Of a stretch of DNA of 64,000 nucleotides, positions 46,000-54,791 are shown one piece after another. The DNA comes from Burkholderia latens. Its GTDB lineage: Bacteria > Pseudomonadota > Gammaproteobacteria > Burkholderiales > Burkholderiaceae. The stretch covers positions 62,001-126,000 of the forward strand of contig NZ_CABVPL010000012.1 in NCBI RefSeq assembly GCF_902499045.1, read 5' to 3'. Positions within the stretch are counted from its first letter, which is position 1; each line of letters begins with the position of its first letter. The notes under the pieces are model-generated. The model did not search any database. It had not been told where the DNA came from and saw only the letters and a list, made by a program, of their open reading frames with translations. Position numbers and translations under genes: made by a program.

Positions 46000-46029
46000 T
46001 TGACGCCGTCCGGCGCGCGCTCGTAGATT
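46000..46029 (+). promoter_or_regulatory. Sigma-70-like promoter candidate for the TauD-like gene
   Basis: TTGACG (46000-46005), an 18-bp spacer and TAGATT (46024-46029) lie 30 bases before the GTG start at 46059. The preceding CAGCAGATAAACGTATCGG stretch is AT-richer than its surroundings and may hold an activator site. Confidence 0.4.
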
Positions 46030-46058
46030 CGCATTTTTACCGAATCAAGGGCTGTACC

Positions 46059-46988
46059 GTGACGACTCCCGCCATCCATGCCGCCGCGCCGGCGTCCGCC
46101 GGCCATCGACTCGCGCCCGAGCCGGAGGCCGGCGCGCAGCGGTTCGACATCGTCCCGTTCGATGCGCCGCTCGGCGCCGAAGTCGTCGGGCTCGACCTGT
46201 CGAAACCGCTCGACGCGGCCGGCTTCGCGCGCATCCACCGCGCGCATCTCGACCATCACGTGCTGGTGTTTCGCGACCAGCGCATCACGCCCGAACAACA
46301 CATCGCGTTCAGCCGCCGCTTCGGGCCGCTGCAGATCCACGTGCTGCACCAGTTCGCGCTGGCCGGGCACCCGGAAGTGCTGATCGTGTCGAACATCGTC
46401 GAAAACGGCAAGCCGATCGGGCTCGGCGATGCCGGTCATTTCTGGCATTCCGACCTGTCGTACAAGGAAAAGCCGAGCCTCGGCTCGCTGCTGCATGCGC
46501 AGGAGCTGCCGGCCGAAGGCGGCGACACGTTGTTCGCGAACATGCATCTCGCATGGGACACGCTGCCCGCGCACCTGCGCCGCGCGGTCGAAGGGCGGCG
46601 CGCCGAACATACGTACCTCGCGCGCTACGCGGAACTTCAGGCGCGCAGCCCGTGGCGGCCGAACCTGTCGGCCGAGCAGATCGCGCAGGTCAAGGCGGTC
46701 GTGCATCCGGTCGTGCGCACGCATCCGGAAACGGGGCGCAAGGCGCTGTTCGTGAGCGAGCATTTCACGACGCGCATCGTCGACTTGCCCGAAGACGAAA
46801 GCCGCGCGCTGCTCGCCGAACTGTTCGCGCACAGCGTGCGTGCCGACCACCTGTATCGGCATCGGTGGCGCGATCACGACCTCGTGTTCTGGGACAACCG
46901 CTCGCTGATGCATCTCGCCGCGGGCACGCCCGACCATCTGCGCCGCAAGCTGTACCGCACGACGATCGAAGGCGACGCGCCGTTCTGA
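46059..46988 (+). CDS. TauD/TfdA-family alpha-ketoglutarate dioxygenase
   Basis: A 309-residue Fe(II)/2-oxoglutarate dioxygenase. The iron ligands are the His-x-Asp of FWHSDLSYKEKPS (about residue 127-129) and the distal His before the Arg of the co-substrate site (MHLAAGTPDHLRRKLYR). N-terminal APLGAEVVGLDLSKPL and HHVLVFRDQRITPEQH are typical. TauD releases sulfite from taurine; relatives act on alkylsulfates or arylalkanoates. The neighbouring sulfonate-type ABC transporter supports an organosulfur substrate. The start is GTG; no in-frame ATG exists nearby. Confidence 0.88.
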   Translation: MTTPAIHAAAPASAGHRLAPEPEAGAQRFDIVPFDAPLGAEVVGLDLSKPLDAAGFARIHRAHLDHHVLVFRDQRITPEQHIAFSRRFGPLQIHVLHQFALAGHPEVLIVSNIVENGKPIGLGDAGHFWHSDLSYKEKPSLGSLLHAQELPAEGGDTLFANMHLAWDTLPAHLRRAVEGRRAEHTYLARYAELQARSPWRPNLSAEQIAQVKAVVHPVVRTHPETGRKALFVSEHFTTRIVDLPEDESRALLAELFAHSVRADHLYRHRWRDHDLVFWDNRSLMHLAAGTPDHLRRKLYRTTIEGDAPF

Positions 46989-47042
46989 GCGTCGCGTCGT
47001 CGTTTCGCCGCGTCATTTCCACTGGATTCCACCGGAGTTCCG

Positions 47043-48098
47043 ATGCCGTTTCCGCTTTCACCGGCCCTGCGCCGCACGACCCTGTCCGCGCGCCGCGCAC
47101 TGGCCGCCACGCTCACCGCCGCGCTGGCCCTCGCCGCCGCCGGCACGCCGCAAGCCGCGCACGCGGAAGGGCGCATCCGCATCGCCGAGCAATTCGGCGT
47201 CGTCTATCTGATGCTGAACGTCGCGCGCGACCAGCAGCTGATCGAGAAGGAAGGCCGCAAGGCCGGCGTCGACATCAAGGTCGACTGGGTGCGGCTGTCC
47301 GGCGGCGCGGCCGTGAACGACGCGCTGCTGTCGGGCGCGGTCGACATCGCCGGCGCGGGCGTCGGCCCGCTCCTGACCGTGTGGGACCGCACGCGCGGCC
47401 GCCAGAACGTGAAGGGCGTCGCGTCGCTCGGCAATTTCCCGTACTACCTCGTCAGCAGCAATCCGAACGTGAAGACGATCGCCGATCTGAGCGCGAAGGA
47501 CCGCATCGCGGTGCCGGCCGTCGGCGTGTCGGTGCAGTCGCGCGTGCTGCAGTACGCGGCCGCGAAGCAGTGGGGCGACAAGCAGTTCGACAAGCTCGAT
47601 GCGTTGACGCAGGCGATCCCGCACCCGGACGCCACGGCGGCGATCCTCGCGAACAGCAACGTCATCACCGGCCACTTCGGCAATCCGCCGTTCCAGGATC
47701 AGGAGCTCGCGGGCAATCCGAACGCGCATATCGTGCTGAATTCCTACGACGTGCTCGGCGGCCCGAGCTCCGCGACGGTGCTGTACGCCACCGAGAAATT
47801 CCGCGACGAGAATCCGAAGACGTACCGTGCGTTCGTCGCCGCGCTCGCCGACGCCGCGCGCCAGATCACGGCCGATCCCGAACGCGCGGCCGACACGTAC
47901 CTGCGCGTGAACGGGTCGAAGATCGATCGCGCGTTGCTGGTGAAGATCTTGCGCAATCCGCAGGTGCAGTTCAAGACGGCGCCGCAGAACACGCTGAAGC
48001 TCGCGCAGTTCATGTATCGCACCGGCGCGATCCGCAACGAGCCGAAGTCGTGGCGCGATTACTTCTTCGACGATCCGGCGACGGCCGGCGGCAGTTGA
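47043..48098 (+). CDS. ABC transporter substrate-binding protein, SsuA/TauA type
   Basis: A 351-residue periplasmic binding protein. The signal peptide is Ala-rich with cleavage after AAHA (about residue 41). The mature part has the NMT1/SsuA fold, with EQFGVVYLMLNVARDQQL, VSGGAAVNDALLSGAVDIAGAG (split over two strands) and VYATEKFRDENPKTYRAFV. It would bind an aliphatic sulfonate or sulfate ester. GGAGTTCCG precedes the ATG. It lies between the dioxygenase and the ATPase gene on one strand. Confidence 0.88.
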   Translation: MPFPLSPALRRTTLSARRALAATLTAALALAAAGTPQAAHAEGRIRIAEQFGVVYLMLNVARDQQLIEKEGRKAGVDIKVDWVRLSGGAAVNDALLSGAVDIAGAGVGPLLTVWDRTRGRQNVKGVASLGNFPYYLVSSNPNVKTIADLSAKDRIAVPAVGVSVQSRVLQYAAAKQWGDKQFDKLDALTQAIPHPDATAAILANSNVITGHFGNPPFQDQELAGNPNAHIVLNSYDVLGGPSSATVLYATEKFRDENPKTYRAFVAALADAARQITADPERAADTYLRVNGSKIDRALLVKILRNPQVQFKTAPQNTLKLAQFMYRTGAIRNEPKSWRDYFFDDPATAGGS

Positions 48099-48231
48099 GC
48101 GGCGGTCGCGCCGGCGTTCCCGCGTCGCGATCGACGCTTATGCGTCGGCGCGGTTTCGATATGCGCAATCGTTGGTTGGGTCGCGCGCTGCGTCGCCGTA
48201 TGTTGATGCTTTACCTGCAAGAGTTTCGATC

Positions 48232-49161
48232 GTGAACGCCACTTCTCCCCGAATCGGCTTGCCGCCGTATGCGGCGCGCGGCGCGGCCGCGCCGGCCGCT
48301 CATCCCGCCGCCGACGCACGCGCGGCAGCTGCGCCGCAGGCTACCGCGGCCGGCGCGCACAGCGAACGCCTGCTGGCGATCGATCGCGTGAGCCTCGAAT
48401 ACCGTGCCGGAGCACGGATCGTCCGCGCGACGCACCAGGTCAGTTTCGACGTGTACGGCAGCGACCGTTTCGTGCTGCTCGGCCCGTCCGGTTGCGGCAA
48501 GTCGACGTTGCTGAAGGCGATCGCCGGCTTCATCGAACCCGTGTCGGGCTCGATCGCGCTCGACGGCCGGCCCGTGCACGGACCGGGCCCCGACCGCATC
48601 GTCGTGTTCCAGGAGTTCGACCAGTTGCCGCCGTGGAAGACGGTCGTCGAGAACGTCGCGTTTCCGCTGCGCGCGGCCGCGAAGCTGTCGCGCGCCGAAG
48701 CACGCGAGCGCGCGCTGCACTATCTCGACAAGGTCGGGCTCGCCGCATTCGCCGACGCGTATCCGCATACGCTGTCCGGCGGGATGAAGCAGCGCGTCGC
48801 GATCGCGCGTGCGCTCGCGATGCAGCCGCGCGTGCTGCTGATGGACGAGCCGTTTGCCGCACTCGATGCGCTCACGCGCCGCAAGATGCAGGAAGAACTG
48901 CTGCGCCTGTGGGACGAATTCCGCTTCACGCTGCTGTTCGTCACGCACTCGATCGAAGAGGCGCTCGTCGTCGGCAACCGGATCCTGCTGCTGTCGCCGC
49001 ACCCGGGCCGCGTGCGCGCGGAACTCAACAGCTACGATTACTCTCTCGACAGCATCGGCAGCGGCGATTTCCGCGCAAGCGTCGCACGCATCCATCATCT
49101 GCTGTTCGATACCGACGTCGCGGCGGCGCCGGCATCGGCCGCGGAGGCAGCCGCATCATGA
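48232..49161 (+). CDS. ABC transporter ATP-binding protein, SsuB/TauB type
   Basis: A 309-residue ATPase. Walker A is GPSGCGKSTLL (about residue 85-95), the Q-loop is VFQEFDQLPPWKTV, the signature is LSGGMKQRVAIARAL, Walker B is VLLMDEPFAALD and the switch His is in FVTHSIEEAL. A 55-residue Ala-rich N-terminal extension precedes the domain. GTG at 48232 is the best start; no strong ribosome-binding site is seen, so the exact N-terminus is uncertain. It energises sulfonate uptake with the permease, whose start overlaps its stop by 4 bases. Confidence 0.9.
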   Translation: MNATSPRIGLPPYAARGAAAPAAHPAADARAAAAPQATAAGAHSERLLAIDRVSLEYRAGARIVRATHQVSFDVYGSDRFVLLGPSGCGKSTLLKAIAGFIEPVSGSIALDGRPVHGPGPDRIVVFQEFDQLPPWKTVVENVAFPLRAAAKLSRAEARERALHYLDKVGLAAFADAYPHTLSGGMKQRVAIARALAMQPRVLLMDEPFAALDALTRRKMQEELLRLWDEFRFTLLFVTHSIEEALVVGNRILLLSPHPGRVRAELNSYDYSLDSIGSGDFRASVARIHHLLFDTDVAAAPASAAEAAAS

Positions 49162-50045
49162 GCACGATCGATCCTGTTCTCCCGCCGCTGCCGCCCGTGC
49201 GCGCCGAATACGTGCACGCGCTCGACACGCCGCCCGAGCCCGAGCGCGCGGCGCCGGTACCACTCGCGCGGCGTGTCGCGGGTGCGAGCGGCTTTCGCCG
49301 CGCGGTCATCGCGCTGGTGCTGATCGCCGCATGGGAGATCGTCGCGCGCATCGTCGCGAACGATCTGCTCGTGCCGACCTTCGGCGCGACGCTGGTGGCA
49401 TTCGTACAGGGCATCGCGTCGGGCGAACTGCTGGTGAAAACGGGCATCTCGATGTCGGTGCTGCTGCGCGGCTATGCGCTCGGCGTGTTGTTCGCGTTCG
49501 TGCTGACGTCGCTCGCGGTATCGACGCGCATCGGCCGCGACGTGCTGTCGATGCTCACGTCGATGTTCAATCCGCTGCCGTCGATCGCATTGCTGCCGAT
49601 CGCGCTGCTGTGGTTCGGGCTCGGCACCGGCAGCCTGCTGTTCGTGCTCGTGCACGCGGTGCTGTGGCCGCTCGCGCTCAGCATGTACACGGGTTTCGCC
49701 GGCGTGCCGGCCACGCTGAAGATGGCCGGCCGCAACTATGGCCTCACCGGCCTGCGGCAGATCGCGCTGATCCTCGTGCCGGCCGCGCTGCCGTCGATCC
49801 TGTCCGGGCTGCGCGTCGGCTGGGCCTTCGCATGGCGCACGCTGATCGCCGCGGAACTCGTGTTCGGCGCGAGCGCCGGGCAGGGCGGGCTCGGCTGGTA
49901 CATTTTCCAGAACCGCAACGAGCTGTATACCGATCGCGTGTTCGCGGGCCTCGCGGCCGTCATCGTGATCGGGCTGCTGGTCGAGCACCTCGTGTTCGAT
50001 ACGCTCGAGCGCGTGACGGTGCGCCGGTGGGGCATCCAGCACTGA
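49158..50045 (+). CDS. ABC transporter permease, SsuC/TauC type
   Basis: A 295-residue inner-membrane protein with six helices after a 50-residue cytoplasmic N-terminus. The BPD_transp_1 domain carries the EAA-like loop GVPATLKMAGRNYGLTGLRQI and the conserved RVGWAFAWRTLIAAELVFG. The start overlaps the ATPase stop (ATGA). It completes the transporter with the binding protein at 47043. A hairpin follows the stop. Confidence 0.9.
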   Translation: MSTIDPVLPPLPPVRAEYVHALDTPPEPERAAPVPLARRVAGASGFRRAVIALVLIAAWEIVARIVANDLLVPTFGATLVAFVQGIASGELLVKTGISMSVLLRGYALGVLFAFVLTSLAVSTRIGRDVLSMLTSMFNPLPSIALLPIALLWFGLGTGSLLFVLVHAVLWPLALSMYTGFAGVPATLKMAGRNYGLTGLRQIALILVPAALPSILSGLRVGWAFAWRTLIAAELVFGASAGQGGLGWYIFQNRNELYTDRVFAGLAAVIVIGLLVEHLVFDTLERVTVRRWGIQH

Positions 50046-50064
50046 CGCCGCCGATCCATCCGCG

Positions 50065-50086
50065 CGGGAATGCACGCGCATTCCCG
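50065..50086. terminator. Bidirectional hairpin between permease and LysR genes
   Basis: CGGGAATGC and GCATTCCCG form a perfect 9-bp stem with an ACGC loop in the 73-bp gap between the convergent genes. There is no T-run, as is common in high-GC genomes. Confidence 0.55.
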
Positions 50087-50118
50087 GCGCGCGTGCATCG
50101 GGACGGCGCGCAACTGCG

Positions 50119-51048
50119 TTATCGTGCGTCGGGGAGGCCGTCCCCGACGTTTGCGCATATCGACGTGCAGAATTCCAGGAACGCCTCGACGGCCGCCGGC
50201 GCAAGCCGCCGCGACGGGCGAATGACGTACAGCGGATAGGTCTCGCCGGGCCATTCCGGAAACAGCTCGACCAATGCGCCACCGGCCAGCAGATGGCGGA
50301 CGTTGAGCGCGAGCACCTGCGCGACACCACTGCCGGCCACGCACGCCGCGACCATCACATCGACGTCGGTAGTCGTCAAATGGCCGTTCGTTTCGACCGA
50401 CAGCACTTCACGGCCGCGATGGAACTCCCACGTGAACGGCTTGCCGCGGCGCGGATCGATGTACTGGATGCAGTCGTGATCCGCCAGTTTTTCCGGCCGC
50501 TTCGGCCGTCCATGCCGCGCCAGATAAGCCGGTGACGCTACCGTCAGCACGCGTGTTTGCAGCAAGAGCCGTGACGTCATGGTCGACGGCGGCTGCGGCC
50601 CGAACCGCACCGCCACGTCGATTCCTTCTGATACCAGATCGCCGACGTCCGGTTGCTGCACGATCGTCAGATCGAGATCCGGGTGGCGCTCGCGCAGCAG
50701 CGGCAGGTTCGGCGCGAACACGTAGCGCGCAAAGACGGGGTTCAGGGCCACCCGCAGCGTGCCGCGCACCGTGACCGCCGCGCCGGACACGTAACTCGCG
50801 GCTTCCTCGATTCCTTCCAGGTGCGGCGCGGCGCGCTCGTACAGATCGGCGCCTTCGCTCGTCAGATGCAGCGTGCGCGTCGTGCGGTCGAGCAGACGCA
50901 CGCCGAGCCGTTCTTCCAGTCGCGCAATCGAGCGGCTCACGCCGGATGCCGACAGCCCGAGCACTTCTCCCGCCCGGCTGAAACTGCCGGCCTCCACGAC
51001 GGCCGCGAGCACGCTCATACCGGACAACAGCCTTCCATCGAAACTCAT
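50119..51048 (-). CDS. LysR-type transcriptional regulator
   Basis: A 309-residue LysR regulator. The N-terminal winged helix has VLAAVVEAGSFSRAGEVLGL and SASGVSRSIARLEERLGVRL. The effector domain (about 95-295) starts GTLRVALNPVFARYVFAP. The subgroup (DhcR/CrgA-like) is large and its ligands are unknown. It is divergent from the amidohydrolase gene. Two long inverted repeats in the intergenic region, one with the T-N11-A geometry of LysR boxes, suggest it controls that gene and itself. Confidence 0.92.
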   Translation of the reverse strand: MSFDGRLLSGMSVLAAVVEAGSFSRAGEVLGLSASGVSRSIARLEERLGVRLLDRTTRTLHLTSEGADLYERAAPHLEGIEEAASYVSGAAVTVRGTLRVALNPVFARYVFAPNLPLLRERHPDLDLTIVQQPDVGDLVSEGIDVAVRFGPQPPSTMTSRLLLQTRVLTVASPAYLARHGRPKRPEKLADHDCIQYIDPRRGKPFTWEFHRGREVLSVETNGHLTTTDVDVMVAACVAGSGVAQVLALNVRHLLAGGALVELFPEWPGETYPLYVIRPSRRLAPAAVEAFLEFCTSICANVGDGLPDAR

Positions 51049-51059
51049 CGCGTTCCTCG

Positions 51060-51113
51060 ATCTTTGAATTTAAGCAAAGATAATGTGAATCAATCTACCT
51101 TTATCAAAGATTG
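51060..51113. promoter_or_regulatory. LysR operator pair before the amidohydrolase gene
   Basis: ATCTTTG-N8-CAAAGAT (51060-51081) has perfect 7-bp arms. CAATCT-N11-AGATTG (51091-51113) has perfect 6-bp arms in T-N11-A geometry. CAAAGAT recurs 30 bp apart in both. The first repeat overlaps the LysR leader and fits autoregulation; the second lies toward the amidohydrolase, whose start is 110 bp away. Confidence 0.65.
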
Positions 51114-51223
51114 CCCGCAACCTATCGTGTGAACCGTGACGACGCGGACCGCTGCAAACGCGCGTATGAAACCGGCGGCCCGCATCGTGCCGACCCGATT
51201 CGTCAATTTTCACGGAGCACACC

Positions 51224-52549
51224 ATGACCGCACATCGCACGCTGTTCAAAGGGGGCATCGTCCTGACGCTGGACCCCCGACTTCCCGAGCTCGCCAAAGG
51301 CGACGTCCTCGTCGAAGGCGACCGTATCGCCGCCGTCGGCCCGGCGATCGACGCCGGCGACGCCCAGGTGATCGACGCCGCCGGCCACATCGTGATGCCG
51401 GGCCTCGTCGACGCGCATCACCACATGTGGCTCGGCACGATGCGCCGGCTGCTGCCGAACGTAGACGACCTGTTCGCGTACATCGACGTGGTGGCCGAAC
51501 GTGTCGGTGCGCACTACCGTCCGCTGGACATGTTCGTGAGCACGAAGCTGACGGCTGCCGCGTCGCTGGATGCCGGCATCACGACGATCATCGACGCGTG
51601 CCACAGCGCGCGCAGCCCCGAGCATACCGACGCCGCGCTCGATGCGCTGAAGTCGACCGGCATCCGCGCGCTGCACATGGTCGGCGCCGCGATGGACAAG
51701 CAGGCGTCGAGCGCGCATCTGCCGGGCGACCTGCGCCGGCTGGCGCGCGACTGGAACGCGGGGGACGGGCTCGTGCGCGTCGGCCTGTTCGGCCAGCTGA
51801 ACCTCGATTGGTGGAAGGTTGCACGTGAGCTGGACATGCGCATCCTGACCGAATTCATCGGCGACCTCGCGGCGCTTTCACCCGAATTCGCGAAAGAGGG
51901 CGGGCTCGGTACCCGGAACATCTTCAACCATTGCACGCGTGTGCCGCAGGCGACGTGGCGGCTGCTCGCCGATGCCGGCGTGAACGTCACGGTCAACCCG
52001 CGCTCCGACGCGTTGTTCGGCTTCGACGACGAGACCTTCGCGTACCAGCAGGCCGTCGATCACGGGCTGAGTCCGGCGCTCGGCATCGATCTGGACACCG
52101 CGTTCGGCAGCGACATGTTCGGCGAGATGCGCGCGCTGTTCGGACAGCAGCGCTCGGCGATGCGCTATCGGCGGTTTCGCGGCGATGCGGACGTACCCGC
52201 GCCGATCTCGGTCGAAGCGGTGCTGCAGGCTGCGACAGTCAACGGCGCACGCGCGGCCGGCCTGGAGCAACGGATCGGCACGCTGACGCCCGGCAAGGAC
52301 GCGGACCTCATCATGGTGCGCACCAGCGGCGTCGGGGTGTTCCCGGTCCCGCACGCGGTCGGCACGATCGTCCAGGCGGTGGAACGCGCGGATGTCGACA
52401 CGGTGATGGTCGCCGGTCAGCTGCGCAAGCGCGCCGGCCGATTGCTCGACGTCGACGTGGCTGCGCTCAACGCAGACGTCGCGGGATCGCTCGCGTACCT
52501 GCTCGACGCGAGCGATTACCGCGCCGAACGTGCCGGCGCGGCCGCCTGA
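51224..52549 (+). CDS. Amidohydrolase, TrzA/AtzA/chlorohydrolase subgroup
   Basis: A 441-residue metal-dependent hydrolase. The beta-sandwich plus barrel fold is shown by ADLIMVRTSG near the C-terminus and GHIVMPGLVDAHHHMW near residue 60-75, which carries the HxH metal ligands. FNHCTRV provides the third His, and ALGIDLDTAFGSDMF carries the metal-binding Asp. The subgroup includes deaminases and dechlorinases of N-heterocycles. The substrate is unknown. It is divergent from a LysR gene and followed by an MFS transporter, so import plus hydrolysis of one compound is likely. Confidence 0.87.
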   Translation: MTAHRTLFKGGIVLTLDPRLPELAKGDVLVEGDRIAAVGPAIDAGDAQVIDAAGHIVMPGLVDAHHHMWLGTMRRLLPNVDDLFAYIDVVAERVGAHYRPLDMFVSTKLTAAASLDAGITTIIDACHSARSPEHTDAALDALKSTGIRALHMVGAAMDKQASSAHLPGDLRRLARDWNAGDGLVRVGLFGQLNLDWWKVARELDMRILTEFIGDLAALSPEFAKEGGLGTRNIFNHCTRVPQATWRLLADAGVNVTVNPRSDALFGFDDETFAYQQAVDHGLSPALGIDLDTAFGSDMFGEMRALFGQQRSAMRYRRFRGDADVPAPISVEAVLQAATVNGARAAGLEQRIGTLTPGKDADLIMVRTSGVGVFPVPHAVGTIVQAVERADVDTVMVAGQLRKRAGRLLDVDVAALNADVAGSLAYLLDASDYRAERAGAAA

Positions 52550-52588
52550 TCGTCCGCACTCATCCCGCTCACGTCACAGGAGGTCTCC

Positions 52589-53788
52589 ATGCAAGCACAC
52601 GCCACCAAGCGGGCGGTGCGGGCCCACGTCGCGCTCGCACCTGCGTCGCGGCCGTCGCCGGGCGTCATCGCCGCGCTGTTCAGTGGTTATCTGGCGGTGG
52701 GCCTGCCGCTGCCCGTCATTCCGCTGTTCGTTCATCAACGCCTCGGCTTCGGCAACGTGATCGTCGGCGCGGTCGTCGGCATCCAGTTTCTCGCGACGGT
52801 ACTCAGTCGCGGGTACGCCGGTCGCCTGACCGACGAATACGGCGGCAAGCGCGCCGCCCTGCACGGCGCTGCCGTTTCGGCGCTCGCCGGGCTGCTTTAT
52901 CTCGCGGCGGCGATGCCGCGCGTCGCACCGCCGGCGAGTCTGGCCGTCCTGATCGCGGGGCGGCTGGCGGCCGGCCTGGGTGAAAGCCTGTTCGTGACTG
53001 GCTGCGTATCGTGGTCGATCGCATCGGTCGGCGCGCATCGTGCCGGAACGTCGATGTCATGGACCGGGATCGCGATGTTTGCCGCGCTGTCGGTCGGCGC
53101 GCCGATCGGCATGGTGCTGTATCGGCACGATGGCGCCGCCGCGGCGATGATCGCCTGCGTCGCGGCGCCCGTGCTGGCCGCGCTGATCGCTTCGGTCGCC
53201 ACGCCTCACCGGTCGCCCGGCGGCGCGCGCCTGCCGTTCCATCGCGTCGTGGCGCGCATCTGGCGCGAAGGCTTCGGTCTGATGCTGCAGGGAGTCGGTC
53301 TGTCCGGGCTCACGGCCTTCGCGTCGCTGTACTTCACTGCGCGCCACTGGGCGAATGCGGGGCTCGTGATGACGGCTTTCGGCATCGGCTTCATCTTCGT
53401 GCGGGTCGTGCTGGGGCACTTGCCGGACCGCGCGAGCGGCTACCGCGTGGCCGCGTGCTCGCTGCTGATCGAGGCGGCAGGTCAGGCGACGCTGTGGGCC
53501 GCACCGATCGAACCGTTGGCGCTTGCCGGTGCGCTCGTCACAGGCCTCGGTTGCGCGCTGGTGTTTCCGGCGTTCGGCGTCGAAGCGCTCAAGCGCGTGC
53601 CGCCGGCCAATCGGGGCAGTGCCATGGGCGCCTTCGTCGCGTTTCTCGATATCGCATACGGTGTATCCGGGCCGGCGGCCGGCCTCATCGCCGGGCAGTT
53701 CGGTTATGCAGCCGTCTATGCGTTCGGCGCATTCTGTGCTTCGATCGGCGCGCTGCTCGCGGCCGCGTCGCGCAGCGCGCAAGCCTGA
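52589..53788 (+). CDS. MFS transporter, YfcJ/YhhS-like
   Basis: A 399-residue protein with twelve predicted helices. The loop after helix 2 has SRGYAGRLTDEYGGKRAAL (motif A). The N- and C-halves are of equal size as in arabinose/drug exporters of the YhhS group. GGAGGTC precedes the start. It lies 39 bases after the amidohydrolase and 52 bases before an SDR gene, with a hairpin between. It may import or export the substrate of these enzymes. Confidence 0.88.
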   Translation: MQAHATKRAVRAHVALAPASRPSPGVIAALFSGYLAVGLPLPVIPLFVHQRLGFGNVIVGAVVGIQFLATVLSRGYAGRLTDEYGGKRAALHGAAVSALAGLLYLAAAMPRVAPPASLAVLIAGRLAAGLGESLFVTGCVSWSIASVGAHRAGTSMSWTGIAMFAALSVGAPIGMVLYRHDGAAAAMIACVAAPVLAALIASVATPHRSPGGARLPFHRVVARIWREGFGLMLQGVGLSGLTAFASLYFTARHWANAGLVMTAFGIGFIFVRVVLGHLPDRASGYRVAACSLLIEAAGQATLWAAPIEPLALAGALVTGLGCALVFPAFGVEALKRVPPANRGSAMGAFVAFLDIAYGVSGPAAGLIAGQFGYAAVYAFGAFCASIGALLAAASRSAQA

Positions 53789-53795
53789 TCGCGGT

Positions 53796-53828
53796 GCCGG
53801 CGGGGCGCGACTCGCCGGCGCACATTTT
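53796..53828 (+). terminator. Terminator-like hairpin after the MFS gene
   Basis: GCCGGCG and CGCCGGC form a 7-bp stem with a 10-base loop, followed by GCACATTTT. The short T-run makes partial termination plausible, so the SDR gene 12 bases further may be expressed at a lower level. Confidence 0.4.
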
Positions 53829-53840
53829 GAAGGAGAAATC

Positions 53841-54608
53841 ATGTCCCGCATCTTCATTTCCGGTTCATCCACCGGCCTTGGCCTGATGGCCGCCGAACTG
53901 CTGGTCCGGCAAGGGCACCAGGTCGTTCTGCATGCGCGCAATGCACACCGTGCGACAGAAACCCGTCATGCATTGCCACAGGCCGAAGCCGTGGTAGTCG
54001 GCGATCTCGAGACGATCGACGCGGCCATCGACGTTGCTGCGCAAGTGAACGCGCTCGGTCGCTTCGACGCGGTAATCCACAACGCAGCCGTCGGCTATCG
54101 CGAGCCGCATCGCGTGACGGCGGACGGGTTGCCGCACGTGTTCGCGATCAATACGTTGTCCGCGTACATCCTGACCGCGCTGATCGCCCGCCCGAAACGG
54201 CTCGTTTACCTGAGTTCCGGGATGCACCACCATGCGCGGTCGAACCTCGACGACATTCTGTGGCAAAAGCGCCGCTGGAACGGATCGCAAGCGTATGCAG
54301 AAAGCAAGCTCCACGACGCGATGCTCGCCTGTGCGGTCGCGCGGCGCTGGCCGGACGTGTTTGCGAATGCGCTGGAACCGGGCTGGGTACCGACCAGGAT
54401 GGGCGGGCCCGGCGCGCCCGACGACATGGCGCAAGCGCACGTGACACAGGCGTGGCTCGCCGCAGGCGACGACGACGCAAACGTGACGGGGCAGTACTTC
54501 TATCATCGCAAGCGCATCGCGCCGAATCCCGAAACGCTCGACAGGGCGCTGCAGGACCGCCTCGTCAGCCTCTGCGAGAAGGTATCCGGGATTCCTCTGC
54601 CTGCATAG
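53841..54608 (+). CDS. SDR family oxidoreductase (atypical)
   Basis: A 255-residue Rossmann protein. The loop FISGSSTGLGLMAAELLV is the nucleotide motif, VIHNAAVGYREP replaces the usual NNAG, LVYLSSGMHHH contains a Ser and YAESKLHDAML the Tyr-x-x-x-Lys pair. The sequence SSGMHHHAR resembles retinol-dehydrogenase-like SDRs. Substrate unknown. An AAGGAGAAATC site fixes the start. It is the third gene of the amidohydrolase unit. Confidence 0.82.
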   Translation: MSRIFISGSSTGLGLMAAELLVRQGHQVVLHARNAHRATETRHALPQAEAVVVGDLETIDAAIDVAAQVNALGRFDAVIHNAAVGYREPHRVTADGLPHVFAINTLSAYILTALIARPKRLVYLSSGMHHHARSNLDDILWQKRRWNGSQAYAESKLHDAMLACAVARRWPDVFANALEPGWVPTRMGGPGAPDDMAQAHVTQAWLAAGDDDANVTGQYFYHRKRIAPNPETLDRALQDRLVSLCEKVSGIPLPA

Positions 54609-54791
54609 CGCGAGCGGGCGGTCGTGTTCGTAAGGATCCGCAAGCAGCCGGTCGGTCGCATCGATCCGTTCGAGAAAGCCGGCCGCTGCCGCTCGACATG
54701 CAATGGCTGTCCGATCTGCCGGCGCATCGCATCGCGTGCGGCTCGAGCGTCGCTCGGCACGCCGCGGCCGGGCCGGCGATCGCCCCGCGGC

